64,000 nt of DNA from Orobanche coerulescens (Eukaryota; Streptophyta; Magnoliopsida; Lamiales; Orobanchaceae): contig CM065802.1 in the NCBI GenBank assembly GCA_033398695.1, positions 140,974,096 to 141,038,095 on the forward strand. The letters run 5' to 3'. Position 1 is the stretch's first letter. Each line of letters begins with the position of its first letter. The position numbers were made by a program, and so were the translations under genes. The notes beneath the pieces are model-generated. The model ran no database searches and was not told where the DNA came from. It saw nothing but the letters and a program-made list of their open reading frames with translations. Positions 23,674-35,848 of the stretch are shown in pieces.

Positions 23674-24260
23674 CTAATGTCCCAGTCCTGGGTTCGATTG
23701 ATATCTCGCCACCATGCCCACAGCATGACAGATATCAGGCACAGTGCAAAGCATAGCATACATGAGGCTTCCCACTGCCGAAGCATAAGGGACCAGTTTC
23801 ATGTCATCTATCTCCTTCTGTGTCCTAGGACACATAGCCTTAGATAGCTGAATTCCATGTCTGTAAGGTAAGAAACCTTTCTTGGAATTCTCCATGCTAA
23901 AACACTTCAGCACCGTATCGATATAGGATGCCTGAGATAAGCACAACATCCTTTTCTTGCGATATCGGAAGATCCTAATACCAAGGATGTGCCTAGCTTC
24001 TCCCAAATCCTTCATATCGAACTGCTCAGACAGCCATACCCTTACGTCTGATAATACCTTCACATTGTTTCCAATTAGAAGTATATCATTTACATATAGT
24101 ACAATAAACACCAACACGTTTCCATCACACTTTTTGTATACACAAACCTCACTAGGACATTGTACAAAACCATACGACCGGATGACCTCATCAAATCGCA
24201 TGTTCTAAGACCTTGATGCTTGCTTAAGACCATAAATGGCTCTCTTAAGCTTGCCCATTA
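23674..24260 (-). pseudogene. Copia-1 reverse transcriptase, C-terminal half only
   Basis: KLKRAIYGLKQASRS, then VLYVNDILLIGNN, FDMKDLGEARHILGI, SQASYIDTVLKCF, PYASAVGSLMYAMLCTVPD. The catalytic YVDD is YVND here, so an essential Asp is lost. The segment that should precede KLKRAIYGL (linker and first RT blocks, including the first catalytic Asp) is missing: FLEEHLMG joins KLKRAIYGL directly near 24260. Inactive both by deletion and by the Asp change. Confidence 0.85.
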
Positions 24261-25327
24261 AGTGCTCCTCTAAGAACCGGGCATTGGTGCTAACAATGAC
24301 CTTATGATCTTTAGGATTATAGAATAAGCCACCTTTCGTTCCCTTCGGATATCCTACAAACACTCGTACTTCTGTATGAGATGCCAACTTATCAGCTTCC
24401 TTATTCAGCACGTGTGCTGGTGAACCCCAAATCCGAACGTCCCAGACTGGTCTTGCGCCTATTCCACAGTTCTGTGGGTATTTTTGGAACTGGTTTCGAA
24501 GGCACCAAGTTTAGAATGTACGCTGCTGTTTCCAAGGCGTATCCCCAAAACGAAATAGGCAAATCAGAACAACTCATCATAGACATAATAATCTCTAATA
24601 AAGTATGATTCCTTCGTTCAGCAACAACATTTTGTTGTGGTGTACCAGGTGCAGTGAGCTGGGAAGCAATCCCCTCATGTGCTAGGAAATCTAAAAACTC
24701 TCCACTAAGGTACTCGCCACCACGATCAGATCGTAGTGACTTGATACTCTGTCCATGGCGCTTCTCCGTTTCAGCTTTGAATTCTTTGAACTTATCAAAA
24801 GATTCAGACTTACGTCGCATCAAATAAACGTATCCATATCTCGAATAATCATCTATAAATGTGATGAAATATTCAAAACCACCCCTATCCTGGATGTTCA
24901 TGGGACGACATACATCTGTATGAACCAACTCCAACACATTTTGTGCACAATTTTCTTTGTTTTGGAAAGCCCTTTTAGTCATTTTACCTTCCAGACAGGA
25001 TTCGCAAATTGGAAATGACTCAACTTGGAGTGAATCTAATGGCCCATCGCTCACCAATCTTTGAATCCTTCTAAGGTTAATATGACCCAATCGTAAATGC
25101 TACAAATATGTTTGATTTATGCTCGAAGGTTCTTTTCTTTTATTAGGATTAGTCAAAGAATTAAGCGATTTATAATTATGCAAGGGAGTTTGTGCAGCAT
25201 TAATGATATAAAGTCTTTCATTATAAGTACTGCAAGCATATTCTCCATTTCTTTTAATAGTTGCAGTATCATCAAAAGAAACTGAATATCCATCACGACG
25301 CAATTTAGAAACCGAAATTAAATTCAT
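24261..25327 (-). pseudogene. Copia-1 GAG-pre-integrase and integrase
   Basis: MNLISVSKLRRDGYSVSF and ACSTYNERLYIINAAQT (25100-25327) are the pre-integrase region. GHINLRRIQRLVSDG with CESCLEGKMTKRAF is the zinc-binding part. The core has HTDVC...FITFIDDYSRYGYVYLM, LRSDRGGEYLS and PGTPQQNVVAERRNHTLLE, so DDE residues are present. The C-terminus VFVGYPKGTKGGLFYNP is the copia integrase tail. A stop near 25093 and a frame change near 24405 break it. Copia-2 is inserted upstream, between this and protease. Confidence 0.85.
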
Positions 25328-25442
25328 TCTAAAATCAGGTACTAATAATACATTATTTAGGACTAGAATCCGTCATTAACTTTCAACTGCACGACTCCCA
25401 CTACAACAACCTTCAGCCTGGAATAGTTGCCCCAGTTGATAG

Positions 25443-26931
25443 GTTAGGAATATGCCCTCGAATGCCACTCAGAGGATGTTGAGTGAGGGCATTGTACTTG
25501 TAATTATGTAAATCATTTATATAAGGCAATGAATGTTCCTTTATTTACTGGTAGTTACTAGCGTTCCTAACTCGTAAATATACGTATAGAAATTAGTCCA
25601 TGTATTTGAGAGCAAAACGTTCCACTCTTTATTGGATAAGGAGGTCGGCACTGGAAAGGTTTATAGCTCAAATACTTAAATTGTTCGCAAGTTGATGAAA
25701 CTTGACTGGGCATTAAGTTTATGTGAAGACTTGTATGACGTGTTCTTTGACATGGAGAGTGCCTGTCGAACGCTAATGGTTAGTGGGAGCACACGTTATA
25801 GGTATGCTAATTGGATTAGAATACTCGAATCGACTCACCCTCGATTCGTCACACAGATTCCACTCCGGGACAGCCAATGACGGAATCGAAAGGTGTGATA
25901 GGTATTCGTGAACCTTCGACTTGAGGATTTAGGAGGGATGTGCTTGTGACGTCAAGATTTTCATTAGAGTAGTTCGACCCTGTAAACCGGGCGGTAGGGG
26001 TCAACCTCGACGTGCATCTTGACGGGCAAGTAGCAGGTCCTACTGAATACCAAGATAGAATTCTTTCTCCCGTTAGTGAGCGGGTTAAATGTCCTATGCG
26101 GTTATTGGCAGATGAGATCATAAGTCTTTGGCCAAAGCATTAGAGCTAGTTGTATTGGATACACGAGAGCTCGATGATCCCGATTTTCATTAATGCATGC
26201 ATAGCGTCAAGTAACAGATAGGGTTTGACTGACCGTGACCCTATAACTTGATCGGGACATTTGGAAGAAGGGTTTATACGTATACTGGTATTCACGACAG
26301 AATGGTTCTTGAATGATCCCAATCATTCGTTCTCAGTTGGGGTACAGTGTAGGCCGCTAGGATGGCTAGGTGGTGCTACTACTCTTTGGTTCCTCCCATT
26401 GCTGACTGAGACGTACCTACTGAGTCGCGCAATAGGATTGACGACGAAATGAATCAAGCTTATTCTCTCATAATGAATATTAGGTATTGGATATCTAATT
26501 TGGAACATTGGATGTCTAAATGAATTTATTGGATAAATTAATTTACGGCCTAATGAATTAAATAAATTACCTGGTGTTTAATTTAATTCATGAATATAAT
26601 TATTTCTTAGAGAAATTAATTATGTCATTATGTATTTGATATGATTAATTAATTGGATTAATTAATCGATATAAATACATCGGAACGGAATCGGATTTTA
26701 TCTGTTTGGACTCACGGGAGTCCGAAACGAACCGAACTCACCCGGCTCCTTCTAGATGGCCGCCCCTCCCCTCACCAACTCCCTATAGGTCTTTGGTCAT
26801 CATTTTAATAATATATATCAATATATGAAGGGACAAGATATCAAAGTGATATCTTATCATGGTGGTTGGTGTTGAATAAAAAGGTGAAGACTTTCTCATT
26901 TTACTCCATCCGTTCTATACGTGATTTGAGC

Positions 26932-26969
<38 letters not shown>

Positions 26970-27408
26970 TTCTTCAAGTCTTCACATTTATTCATTGTTC
27001 TTGAGATATATTCTTGGAGAAAATATCAAGAGATTAAATTGAGAGATTAAATATTAAAACACTTAGAGTGTTATAATCAAAGCTTCATCACTTGATTCTA
27101 GCTATAACCTTAGAGGTTAATCGAGTGTTGTTATTCCATTCGTTTCTCCGATGCATGACAAGCAGAGACACAGTTTTTCGGCATTAGATCATCCAAGGGC
27201 TTGGAGCATTTTGGATCGTTTGGGGAATAGCTCAAGAGAAGGAACTCCATATAATTAACGGACGACAAGGGTATGATTTCGAATCTTCCTTTGTTTATTT
27301 TATGTTCGTATATGCGTAGCTCGATCAATCCTCGTAGGGATTCGGATCGAATTAATTTTCGTTTTACCGCTTCCCCTAGGCCTTCGTTTTAGGCACCGAA
27401 TCCCAACA
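25443..27408 (+). repeat. Copia-2 5' LTR
   Basis: 1966 bp. TATA box in GATATAAATACATCGG at about 26666-26680. A (GA)n microsatellite at 26933-26965 is longer than in the partner LTR. ORFs here have no recognisable product. Base-for-base it is very close to 33201-35152. Confidence 0.9.
26933..26965 (+). repeat. (GA)n microsatellite in copia-2 5' LTR
   Basis: About 16 GA units; the 3' LTR has only about 7 at 34695-34709, so the tract changed length after insertion. Confidence 0.9.
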
Positions 27409-27409
27409 G

Positions 27410-27421
27410 TGGTATCGGAGC
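27410..27421 (+). other. Primer binding site, copia-2
   Basis: TGGTATCGGAGC, one base from the initiator Met-tRNA complement TGGTATCAGAGC, one base after the 5' LTR. Confidence 0.85.
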
Positions 27422-29271
27422 GAGGTCTTGCGATCGTATATATGATATTTAGCATTTGGAATGCTTATTTTGTGATTTAGAATCACTTTGATAATCGTAG
27501 ATATTTTATTGATCGTCGTAGTGTCGTTTTTCCATGATTTTATGTTATGGTATAAATCAGGTTTTTCTTGGAAATATGATTTATATTAATAATATTCAGA
27601 TCACGAATAACAGGATTTTAGAAATCTTCCCGAAAACGAGTTGTATCCAATCGTTGGACGATTTTCCATACAACTGCCGAGTATGGTCGAGCACGTCCGG
27701 CCCGTGGCCGGACGCTTGCTGTATTCTACCGACAGTGCTAGAGCGCGTTGCTGTATCGAGCCGAGTGCTTGCTGGATCCGGCCAAATGCGTTGCTGTATC
27801 CGGCGGAGCGTTGATGTTGGTTGTCGGGTCAGTGCCGAGCGCGCTTGCTGTATCCAGCCGAGCGCGTTGCTGTATCCGGCCGAGCGTTGATGTTGGCTGT
27901 CGGGTCAGTGCCGAGCGCTTGCTGTATCTTGCCGAGCACTTGTTGTATCCGGCCGAGTACGTGTTGTATCCTACCGGGCGTGTACGAGCATGGTCGGGGG
28001 CCCTTTCCTGTCTGGCCACGGAGTGGCCTCGTAGCTGCCAGGCGGTGGTGCCCAGTGGTCTTTGGGCAGTTTCAGTGTCGGGCACTGGGTCTCATTTTTC
28101 AGTATATTTTCGATTATTGAATTTTCCTATATTAAAATCATTAATTTGGAATTTTTGATGAAGGAAAATTCAAAGAAAATATTTTAAGGGTACACTACGG
28201 ACGAAAATTAAATTGTCGATTATTGTTGAATTGATTGGATCAATTCTATTTATTTTTAATTATTGATTGGATCATATGTAATCTTCTCACTATCCATTTA
28301 TTGAGTATTTATTGGATGAATGCTTTTGAATGGGGATGTGGTTCATGGACTTAGTTTGAATCGTTCGTTTTATTCGATTGGGTTGTAAAGGCCGTTTTGA
28401 GCCTATTTATTTTACTAGAAATATTTGTATCTAGGATGCAACTTTTCAATGTAAAATTTATATGTAATGACGAAGACCGGAGGAAGATCCGTTTCGAGAA
28501 GACGAAGATTCAAGACGAAGACTTGTAATTAGATTACGGAGTTTTTGTTTTCTAGGAACGGTCAAGAACCACATGTTGGTAGCAACTAGGTTGTGAATGG
28601 TTGTTTCATATTGTATGAATGCAACAAATGCGCTAAAATCATTAATGTGCAAAGTGTAACGTTAATCGCGAAAATTCTCCCACAAAAAATTATTAAATTT
28701 ATAAGGTTTCAAGGTTTTCCTTCCCTCCATCGAGCTTTCGGGAAATTGAAATCCAAACCGGATGTGCTATGCTTCCGAGTTATCGGGGTAGTCGTTCGGG
28801 GAGGATGGATAAATTACCGGGAGCGCATTGGATGCCTTCGGTTGGAGCAAATTTTATCCCTAGAAACCTGATAGGTTGCCAGATAAGATTCAATTGTGAA
28901 ACTGATTTGCGTCGATGGTATAAACTTAACTTGTTCACGAACTATAGAAACCGTATAGGTTGAGGGGAGTGAACAAGGGGAAAAAGAAGATCGAATCATC
29001 CATTAGATGGGTTGGTGTTGGACACCACTTTATGAAAATTAATAGACTAGAAACCTGTTCGGTTGCCCTCTATTAAGATTTATAAAGAACTCGATCACCA
29101 CTATGAAGTAGAGCGACGATACTTCCGGATTTCACATATGAGTGTGTTGTTCCGATAAAAATAGTGGGAGTTGGGTAACAATAATAGAAAAGACCTTAAT
29201 TCTATACTCAGATCATAATATAACAAGTCACTAATTAATCTGTTATACTTAATGCAGACATAACTCTAAAT
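27422..29271 (+). other. Copia-2 5' leader, 1.85 kb, no gene
   Basis: Untranslated leader between PBS and gag. It contains a GC-rich tandem array (27700-27975) and otherwise AT-rich sequence. ORFs of up to 136 codons cross the array on both strands but have low-complexity repeated content and no known motif. Confidence 0.7.
27700..27975 (+). repeat. GC-rich tandem array in copia-2 leader
   Basis: Units of about 20 bp around TTGCTGTATCCGGCCGAGCG recur irregularly, and a longer unit containing GTTGATGTTGG and GTCGGGTCAGTGCCGAGC appears twice (about 27810 and 27888). GC content is far above the flanks. Possibly a structured part of the packaged RNA, but that is inference. Confidence 0.75.
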
Positions 29272-30135
29272 ATGACAATGAATCCGCTCGCAATTCTACT
29301 CGAGAAGAACACCCTGATTGGACCTAACTTTGTGGACTGGCTCCACAATCTGATGATTGTCCTCAGTATAGAGGCACTGGGATACGTCTTGGAGACGGAC
29401 ATTCCGGCGCCTCCTGTGCGGACCAGAGCCAATCAGGAAGAGATCGAAAACCACGAAAAGTGGGTTAAGGATGACGTAAAAGTCCGTGCATACATGATGG
29501 CTTCTATGTCTAATGAGCTTCAGAGAGCTCATGAGAAAATGACTTCTGCTAGACAGATTCTATCTCACTTAACTGAGCTTTATGGTGAGCACAGCAGAAC
29601 TGCTAGATATGAGATATCCAAGCAACTGTTCGGTGCAAGGATGAAGAAAGGTGAGAAGGTTGGGGAACACGTCCTCAAAATGATATCCATGATCGAGAGA
29701 TTGGAGGCTCTTGATTTTAAATGGATACTTCTCTCCAAACTGACCTTATCCTACAATCTCTTCCTGATTCCTTCTCACAGTTTGTTATAAACTTTAACTG
29801 CAATGAGATTGCATGTAATTTAGCTGGGCTAATGAACAAACTTGTGACCGCACAGTCTCAGATGAAGACTCCGCGGATGAAGGAGTTTGCTCTTGTGATT
29901 TATTCTGGACCTCGGAGGTCTAAGAATAAGAAGAAAAAGACCAAGAAGCAAACTGGACCACAAGTTAAGGACCTTAAGGGAAAGGGCAAGGCCCCGATGG
30001 TTCCGAAGAACAAGAAGAAGAAGTATGCTTGTCTCAAGTGCGGTGAGCTGGGCCACTGGGCTAGAGACTGTCCGATTCTTCATGGCGCTTCAGGTACAAA
30101 ACTTTTAGTTTTGGAAACAAATTGTTCTGCTACTG
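29272..30135 (+). pseudogene. gag: Copia-2 gag with CCHC knuckle
   Basis: Starts MTMNPLAILLEKNTLIGPNF and has the plant copia gag core (VDWLHNLMIVLSIEALGYVL, then HLTELYGEHSRTARYEISKQ). A one-base frameshift near 29720 moves the reading to the next frame, where [19 protein letters not shown] continues. A lysine-rich linker leads to the knuckle [14 protein letters not shown] (about 30030-30070). Gag packages the RNA. Apart from the frameshift it looks whole. Confidence 0.85.
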
Positions 30136-31270
30136 TATTTTCTACTTCCTGGATACTGGATTCTGGTGCTAGTTCTCATATTTGTACCGTGAATCAGGAT
30201 CTAGAACAAAGTAGGAAGCTTAGAGCTGGAGAAGTTATGATCACAGTCGGAAGCGGACATAGTGTCGAGGCGACCGACATAGGATCACTTCTTTTGGGTT
30301 TAGAATCCGGCTTTGTTTTGACTTTAGAAGATGTACTTGTTTTTCCCAAGGGGCACAAAAATATTGTATCCATTCCGGTCATGGACCGAAAAGGCTTTTC
30401 ATTTTTTATTGGCGATGGTTCCTGTAACATTTATTTCAGAAATAAACTAATGGGTACTGCTACATTGTTAAATGGATTGTATCATCTAAATCTCAACAAC
30501 AAAGTAGTTGTGAATACTATGGCTAGAAAACGTGGTAGGGATGAAACCAATCAAGTTTTGAAATGGCATCTTAGACTTGGTCATGTTGGTCAGACCAAGG
30601 TTTACAAAATGGAAAAAGATGGACTTATGGGTCCATTGGGATCGGATCCCTTTCCTACTTGTGAATCTTGCCTTAAAGGCAAAATGACTAAGTCCCCCTT
30701 CACAGGGATTTTTGAAAGAGCCGCTGATAAACTGGGATTAATCCATACCGACGTATGTGGTTTTTTGGAAGCAGCACGTGATGGATATCAATATTTCATT
30801 ACGTTTACGGATGATCATACTAGGTATGGTTATATATACTTAATGAAACATAAATCTGAGGCCTTTGAGAAATTCCAGGAATTCAAGGCCCTAGTCGAGA
30901 AACAAACTGGTAATCATATCAAAGCACTTCGGTCGGACCGAGATGGCGAGTCTATGAGTATGGAGTTTGACGAGTTCCTTAAGGAACATGGAATCGTTTC
31001 ACAACTAACACCTCCAGGTACTCCTCAGTTAAATGGTGTGTCAGAAAGAAGGAACCGGACCTTGTTGAACATGGTCCGTTCCATGCTGAGCTATACTGAC
31101 TTACCGATTTACCTGTGGGGGTATGCACTCCTTACTGCCGCTTACATATTGAACATATGTCCTTCCAAATCCGTTCCTAAAACTCCACATGAGATGTGGT
31201 AGGGCAGGAAACCAAGTCTTAATCATATTAGGATTCGGGGATGTCCCGCCTATGTAAAGAAGACTAAGGT
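30136..31270 (+). pseudogene. Copia-2 protease, GAG-pre-integrase and integrase
   Basis: [12 protein letters not shown] is the copia protease active site. Next come the pre-integrase region ([20 protein letters not shown]), the zinc-binding CESCLKGKM, and the core with [35 protein letters not shown] and [18 protein letters not shown]. An in-frame TAG at 31200-31202 after PHEMW is the only stop; the same frame continues with SLNHIRIRGCPAYVKK. Confidence 0.9.
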
Positions 31271-32645
31271 GGAGAAGTTGGAAGCTAGGTCCGCGAAGGG
31301 ACGTTTCATTGGATTCCCGTCTGGGACGATGGGATATCTATTCTACATGCCCGAAGATCGAAAGATAGTTGTTGCTTTACAAGCACACTTCCTGGAAGAT
31401 GAGTTCATTCAGGAAGGCGGAGCAGGTAGAAGTATTTCTTTAGAAGAATACAATGAAACTCCTAGGGAGACACCTGTGCAAGAAACTGGAACCGAACCTT
31501 CTGAAACACAAGTACAGCCACCTCGTAGGTCTGGTAGGGTGTCTGATTTACCTGAGAGGTATGGTCTTGTGCACTTGGAGGAACTAGGTCTCCATGAGGT
31601 TCCAAGTGATAGCCAAGAGACTGACCCAACGACCTATGACCAAGCGATGGTGGATGTAGACTCTGCAAAATGGCGTGAAGCTATGGAAGCTGAGATAGAC
31701 TCGATGCATGTCAATCAGGTCTGGACTCTAGTGGACCGCCCCAAGGGCATAGTGCCCATTGGGAACAAGTGGATCTACAAGAGAAAGACTGATGGTGATG
31801 GCAAGGTTGACGCCTATAAGTCCAGGCTTGTGGCAAAGGGTTATACCCAGAAAGAAGGGATCGATTACCACGATACCTTCTCGCCTGTAGCCATGATCAA
31901 GTCTATTCGCATGATGCTTGCTAAATCTGCCTACCATGATTATGAGATATGGCAAATGGATGTAAAGACGGCTTTCCTTCATGGATTCCTCGAGGAGGAA
32001 ATCTATATAGAGCAGCCTAAAGGCTTTGTGTCCGAAGTCGATATTCAGAAAGTGTGCAAGCTTCAGCGTTCCATTTATGGACTGAAGCAAGCGTCGCGTA
32101 GTTGGAACCTTCGTTTTGACGAGGCAGTCAAAGAGTTTGACTTCGTGCAAAATGAAGAGGAATCTTGTGTATACAAGAGGGTTAGTGGGAGCAAGATCAC
32201 ATTCTTAGTACTATATGTAGATGACATTCTACTAATAGAAAATGATGTGGGAATGCTCAGTTCTGTAAAAGCTTGGCTTTCGAGTAATTTCTCTATGAAA
32301 GACTTGGGAGAAGCTACCTATATTCTTGGTATTGAACTCTACCGGGATAGAGCGAAGAGAACAATAGGTCTTTCCCAAGCCCTCTATATAGATAAAATCT
32401 TAAAGCGATTTAAGATGGATGATTCTAAAAGAGGGTTCCTACCGATGCTACATGGAATAAAACTCTCCTTGAAGATGTGTCCTCAAAGTGAGGAACAACG
32501 GAAGGAAATGAGTAATATACCATATGCTTCGGCCGTGGGTAGCCTTATGTATGCTATGTTGTGTACGAGACCTGACATTGCACATGCTGTAAGCGTGGTG
32601 AGTAGGTTTCAGGCAAACCCAAGTAGGGAACATTGGATGTAAAGA
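31271..32645 (+). pseudogene. Copia-2 integrase tail and reverse transcriptase
   Basis: After the integrase tail (KGRFIGFPSGTMGYLFYMPE) come the RT blocks: NKWIYKRKTDGDGKVDAYKS, RLVAKGYTQKEGIDYHDTFS, QMDVKTAFLHGFLEEEIYIE (first Asp), SIYGLKQASRSW, LVLYVDDILLIEND (YVDD intact), MKDLGEATYILGIELYRD, PYASAVGSLMYAMLCTRPDI. The frame runs without interruption from after the TAG at 31200 to a TAA at 32640. This is the best preserved RT in the window. Confidence 0.93.
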
Positions 32646-33184
32646 ACGTTCTCAAGGACTAGAGATATGGTTTTGATGTATGGCGGTGGAGAATTGGATG
32701 TGGTGGGATTCACTGATTCGGACTTCCAAGGACTGAAGTACGACTCGATGTCTACTTCTGGCTACATATTTACTTTTAATGGAGGAGCAGCATCTTGGCG
32801 TAGCGCCAAGCAAAGCGCGACTACTGATTCCACCTGTCAGGCCGAGTATCAAGCAGCCTCGGAAGCTTCCAAGGAAGGGTTCTGGATTAAGAAGTTTCTG
32901 GGAGAACTTCAAGTGATACCATGTGCTGAGCTGCCTTTTCCGCTGTACTGAGACAACGACGGAGCTTTAGCACAGGCCAAGGAGCCGAGGTTTCACAACA
33001 GCACCAAACATATTGAGAGAAAGTATCATCCCGTAAGAGAATTTGTTCGCAAGGGATACATTGTGCTGCACAGAGTGGACTCAGCCGACAATGTCGCTGA
33101 TCCATTGACCAAGCCACTTTCTCAGACTAGCTTGGAGCGTCATCTGGAGAATAGGGGTACTAGATACCATAGTGTGTGGCATTG
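32646..33184 (+). pseudogene. Copia-2 RNase H
   Basis: GFTDSDFQGLKYDSMSTSGY, ASWRSAKQSATTDSTCQAEY and EASKEGFWIKKFLGEL, then after a TGA at 32949, DNDGALAQAKEPRFHNSTKH, ADPLTKPL and the end RYHSVWH. It is in the same frame as the RT. The two stops (32640, 32949) are point lesions. The purine tract follows directly. Confidence 0.9.
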
Positions 33185-33189
33185 AGTGC

Positions 33190-33200
33190 AAGTGGGAGAT
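33190..33200 (+). other. Polypurine tract of copia-2
   Basis: AAGTGGGAGAT directly before the 3' LTR start TGTTAGG, where plus-strand DNA synthesis is primed. Confidence 0.88.
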
Positions 33201-35152
33201 TGTTAGGAATATGCCCTGGAATGCCACTCAGAGGATGTTGAGTGAGGGAATTGTATTTGTAATTATGTAAATCATTTATATAAGGCAATGAATGTTTTTT
33301 TATTTACTAGTAGTTACTAGCATTCCTAACTCATAAATATACGTATAGAAACTAGTCCATGTATTTGAGAACAAAACGTTCCACTCTTTATCGGATAAGG
33401 AGGTCGGCACTGGAAAGGTTTACAGCTCAAATAATTAAATTGTTCGCAAGTTGATGAAACTTGACTGGGCATTAAGTTTATGTTAAGACTTGTATGATGT
33501 GTTCTTTGATATGGAGAGTGTCTGTCGAACGCTAATGGTTAGTGGGAGCACACGTTATAGGTATGCTAATTGGATTAGAATACTCGAACTGACTCACCCT
33601 CGATTCGTCACATGGATTTCACTCCGGGACAGTCAATGACGGAATCGAAAGGTTGTGATAGGTATTCGTGAACCTTCAACTTGAGGATTTAGTAGGGATG
33701 TGCTTGTGACGTCAAGATTTTCATTGGAGTAGTTCGACCCTGTAAACCGGGAGGCGGGGGTTAACCTCGACATGCATCTTGACGGGCAAGTAGCAGGTCC
33801 TACTGAATACCAAGATAGAATTCTTTCTCCCGTTAGTGAGCGGGTTAAATGTTCTATTCGGTTATTGGCAGGTGAGATCATAAGTCTTTGGCCAAAGCAT
33901 TAGAGCTAGTTGTATTGGATACACGAGAGCTCGATGATCCCGATTTGCATTAATGCATGCATAGCGTCAAGTAACAGATAGGGTTTGACTGACCGTGACC
34001 CTATAACTTGATCGGGACATTTGAAAGAAGGGTTTATACGTATACTGGTATTCACGACAGAATGGTTCTTGAATGATCCCAATCATTCGTTCTCAGTTGG
34101 GGTACAGTGTAGGCCGCCAGGATGGCTAGGTGGTGCTACTACTCTTTGGTTCCTCCCATTGCTGACTGAGACGGACCTACTGAGTCGCGCAATAGGATTG
34201 ACGAAGGAATGAATCAAGCTTATTCTCTCATAATGAATATTAGGTATTGGATATCTAATTTGGGACATTGGATATCTAAATGAATTTATTGGATAAATTA
34301 ATTTATGGCCTAATGAATTAAATAAATTACCTGGTGATTAATTTAATTCATGAATATAATTATTTCTTGGAGAAATTAATTATGTCATTATGTATTTGAT
34401 ATGATTAATTAAATGGATTAATTAATCGATATAAATACATCGGAACGGAATCGGATTTTATCTGTTTGGACTCACGGGAGTCCGAAACGTACCGAACTCA
34501 CCCGGCTCCTTCTAGATGGCCTCCCCTCCCCTCACCAACTCCCTCTTGGTCTTTGGTCATCATTTTAATAATGTATATCAAGATATGAAGGGACAAGATA
34601 TCAAAGTGATATCTTATCATGGTGGTTGGTGTTGAATAAAAAGGTGAAGACTTTCTCATTTTACTCCATCCATTCCATACGTGATTTGATCTGGAGAGAG
34701 AGAGAGAAAAGTTTTCTTCAAGTCTTCACATTTATTCATTGTTCTTGAGATATATTCTTGGAGAAAATATCAAGAGATTAAATTGAGAGATTAAATATTA
34801 AAACACTTAGAGTGTTATAATCAAAGCTTCATCACTTGATTCTAGCCGTAACCTTAGAGGTTAATCGAGTGTTGTCATTCCGTTTGTTTCTCTGACGCGT
34901 GACAAGTAGATACGCGGTTTTTCGGCGTTAGATCATCCAAGGGCTTGGAGCATTTCGGATCGTTTGGGGAATAGCTCAAGAGAAGGAACTCCATATAATC
35001 AAAGGACGAAAAGGGTATGATTTCGAATCTTCCTTCGTTTATTTTATGTTCGTATATGCGTAGCTCGATCGATCCTCGTATGGATTCAGATCAAATTAAT
35101 TTTCATTTTACCGCTTCCGCTGGGCCTTCGTTTTAGGCACCGAATCCCAACA
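33201..35152 (+). repeat. Copia-2 3' LTR
   Basis: 1952 bp, TGTTAGG...CCCAACA, followed by ATAGT (target duplication). It repeats 25443-27408, including a TATA box at about 34428-34440. Confidence 0.92.
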
Positions 35153-35157
35153 ATAGT

Positions 35158-35343
35158 AATCTCATCCGCACTAAGCACCTTGGTTACTTGCAACCCAGCG
35201 AGTCATAACAAACATGATTAGTAGAGCCCGAATCTACTATCCACGAAGTGATAGAACAGGCAGCCAAATATGTTTTGACTACTAGTGCATGAGACATACC
35301 TTTCTTAGGGCAGTCATTCTTGAAATGCCCCTTTAGACCGCAC
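35158..35343 (-). pseudogene. Copia-1 protease start and CCHC knuckle
   Basis: Minus translation gives CYKCGLKGHFKNDC (zinc knuckle) and WIVDSGSTNHVC (aspartic protease active site). Copia-2 inserted just after the protease motif and split the polyprotein from the pre-integrase part at 25327. Confidence 0.8.
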
Positions 35344-35848
35344 TTATAGCATTTCCCCTTCGGGTTTTTTTTCCTCGGACTGAGGAGCCTTGGACTGAGG
35401 AGTCTTGCCCTTGGCTTTGAAGGTCACCACTTGCTTCTGGCCAACCTGCTTTTTCTTCTTTCCCCATTTGGGTTTTGAAGAAGTAGCACCGGTTGACGCA
35501 AGAATTTGATGATAACCTTGTTTATAGAGACCTTCAGCAGCTCGAAGCTCTGTCAGAAGTTCCGCCAAAGTGTATGTCTTACGATTCATATTGTAGTTAA
35601 GGCCAAACTGCTCAAAGATTCTTGGTAAGCTGCCCAAGATAATATCGACCTACGACTCCGCATCGATAGTAGCCCCCAGTGCTTAGTTCGTTCAAATGAG
35701 ACATCATTTTTAGAACATGATCTCTTACTAGGTTCCCTTTAGATATTTGGGTTGTCATCAACACCCTCATTGCATTTTGCCTAGCCGCCCGATTCTGATG
35801 ACCAAACATCTCGTTCAGATTTTTCATCATCTCCGCGGCTGAGCCCAT
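35344..35848 (-). pseudogene. gag: Copia-1 gag, N-terminally deleted
   Basis: MKNLNEMFGHQNRAARQNAM and GNLVRDHVLKMMSHLNEL match copia gag after its first third. After a frame break near 35640, LTELRAAEGLYKQGYHQI and a Lys-rich linker lead to the knuckle. The first ~100-150 residues expected before MKNLNEMF are absent: the 313 bp up to the PBS show no coding similarity. Confidence 0.75.

Larger units (their letters stand above)
25443..35152 (+). mobile_element. Copia-2: Angela-type Ty1/copia element, nearly complete
   Basis: LTRs at 25443-27408 and 33201-35152 begin TGTTAGGAATATGCCC (the left has lost its first two bases) and end ...GAATCCCAACA. PBS at 27410 and purine tract before 33201. A long leader, then gag, CCHC, protease, integrase, RT, RNase H. 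The LTR start resembles Angela/BARE elements, and the ~1.95-kb LTRs fit that group. Flanks ATAG (25438-25441) and ATAGT (35153-35157) are the target duplication. Only a few lesions interrupt the polyprotein. Inserted in copia-1 in the opposite orientation. Confidence 0.92.

Noticed and set aside
27748..28158. Overlapping ORFs of 99-136 codons on both strands
   Set aside because: They simply traverse a GC-rich tandem array in a retroelement leader; no domain, and repeated low-complexity content.
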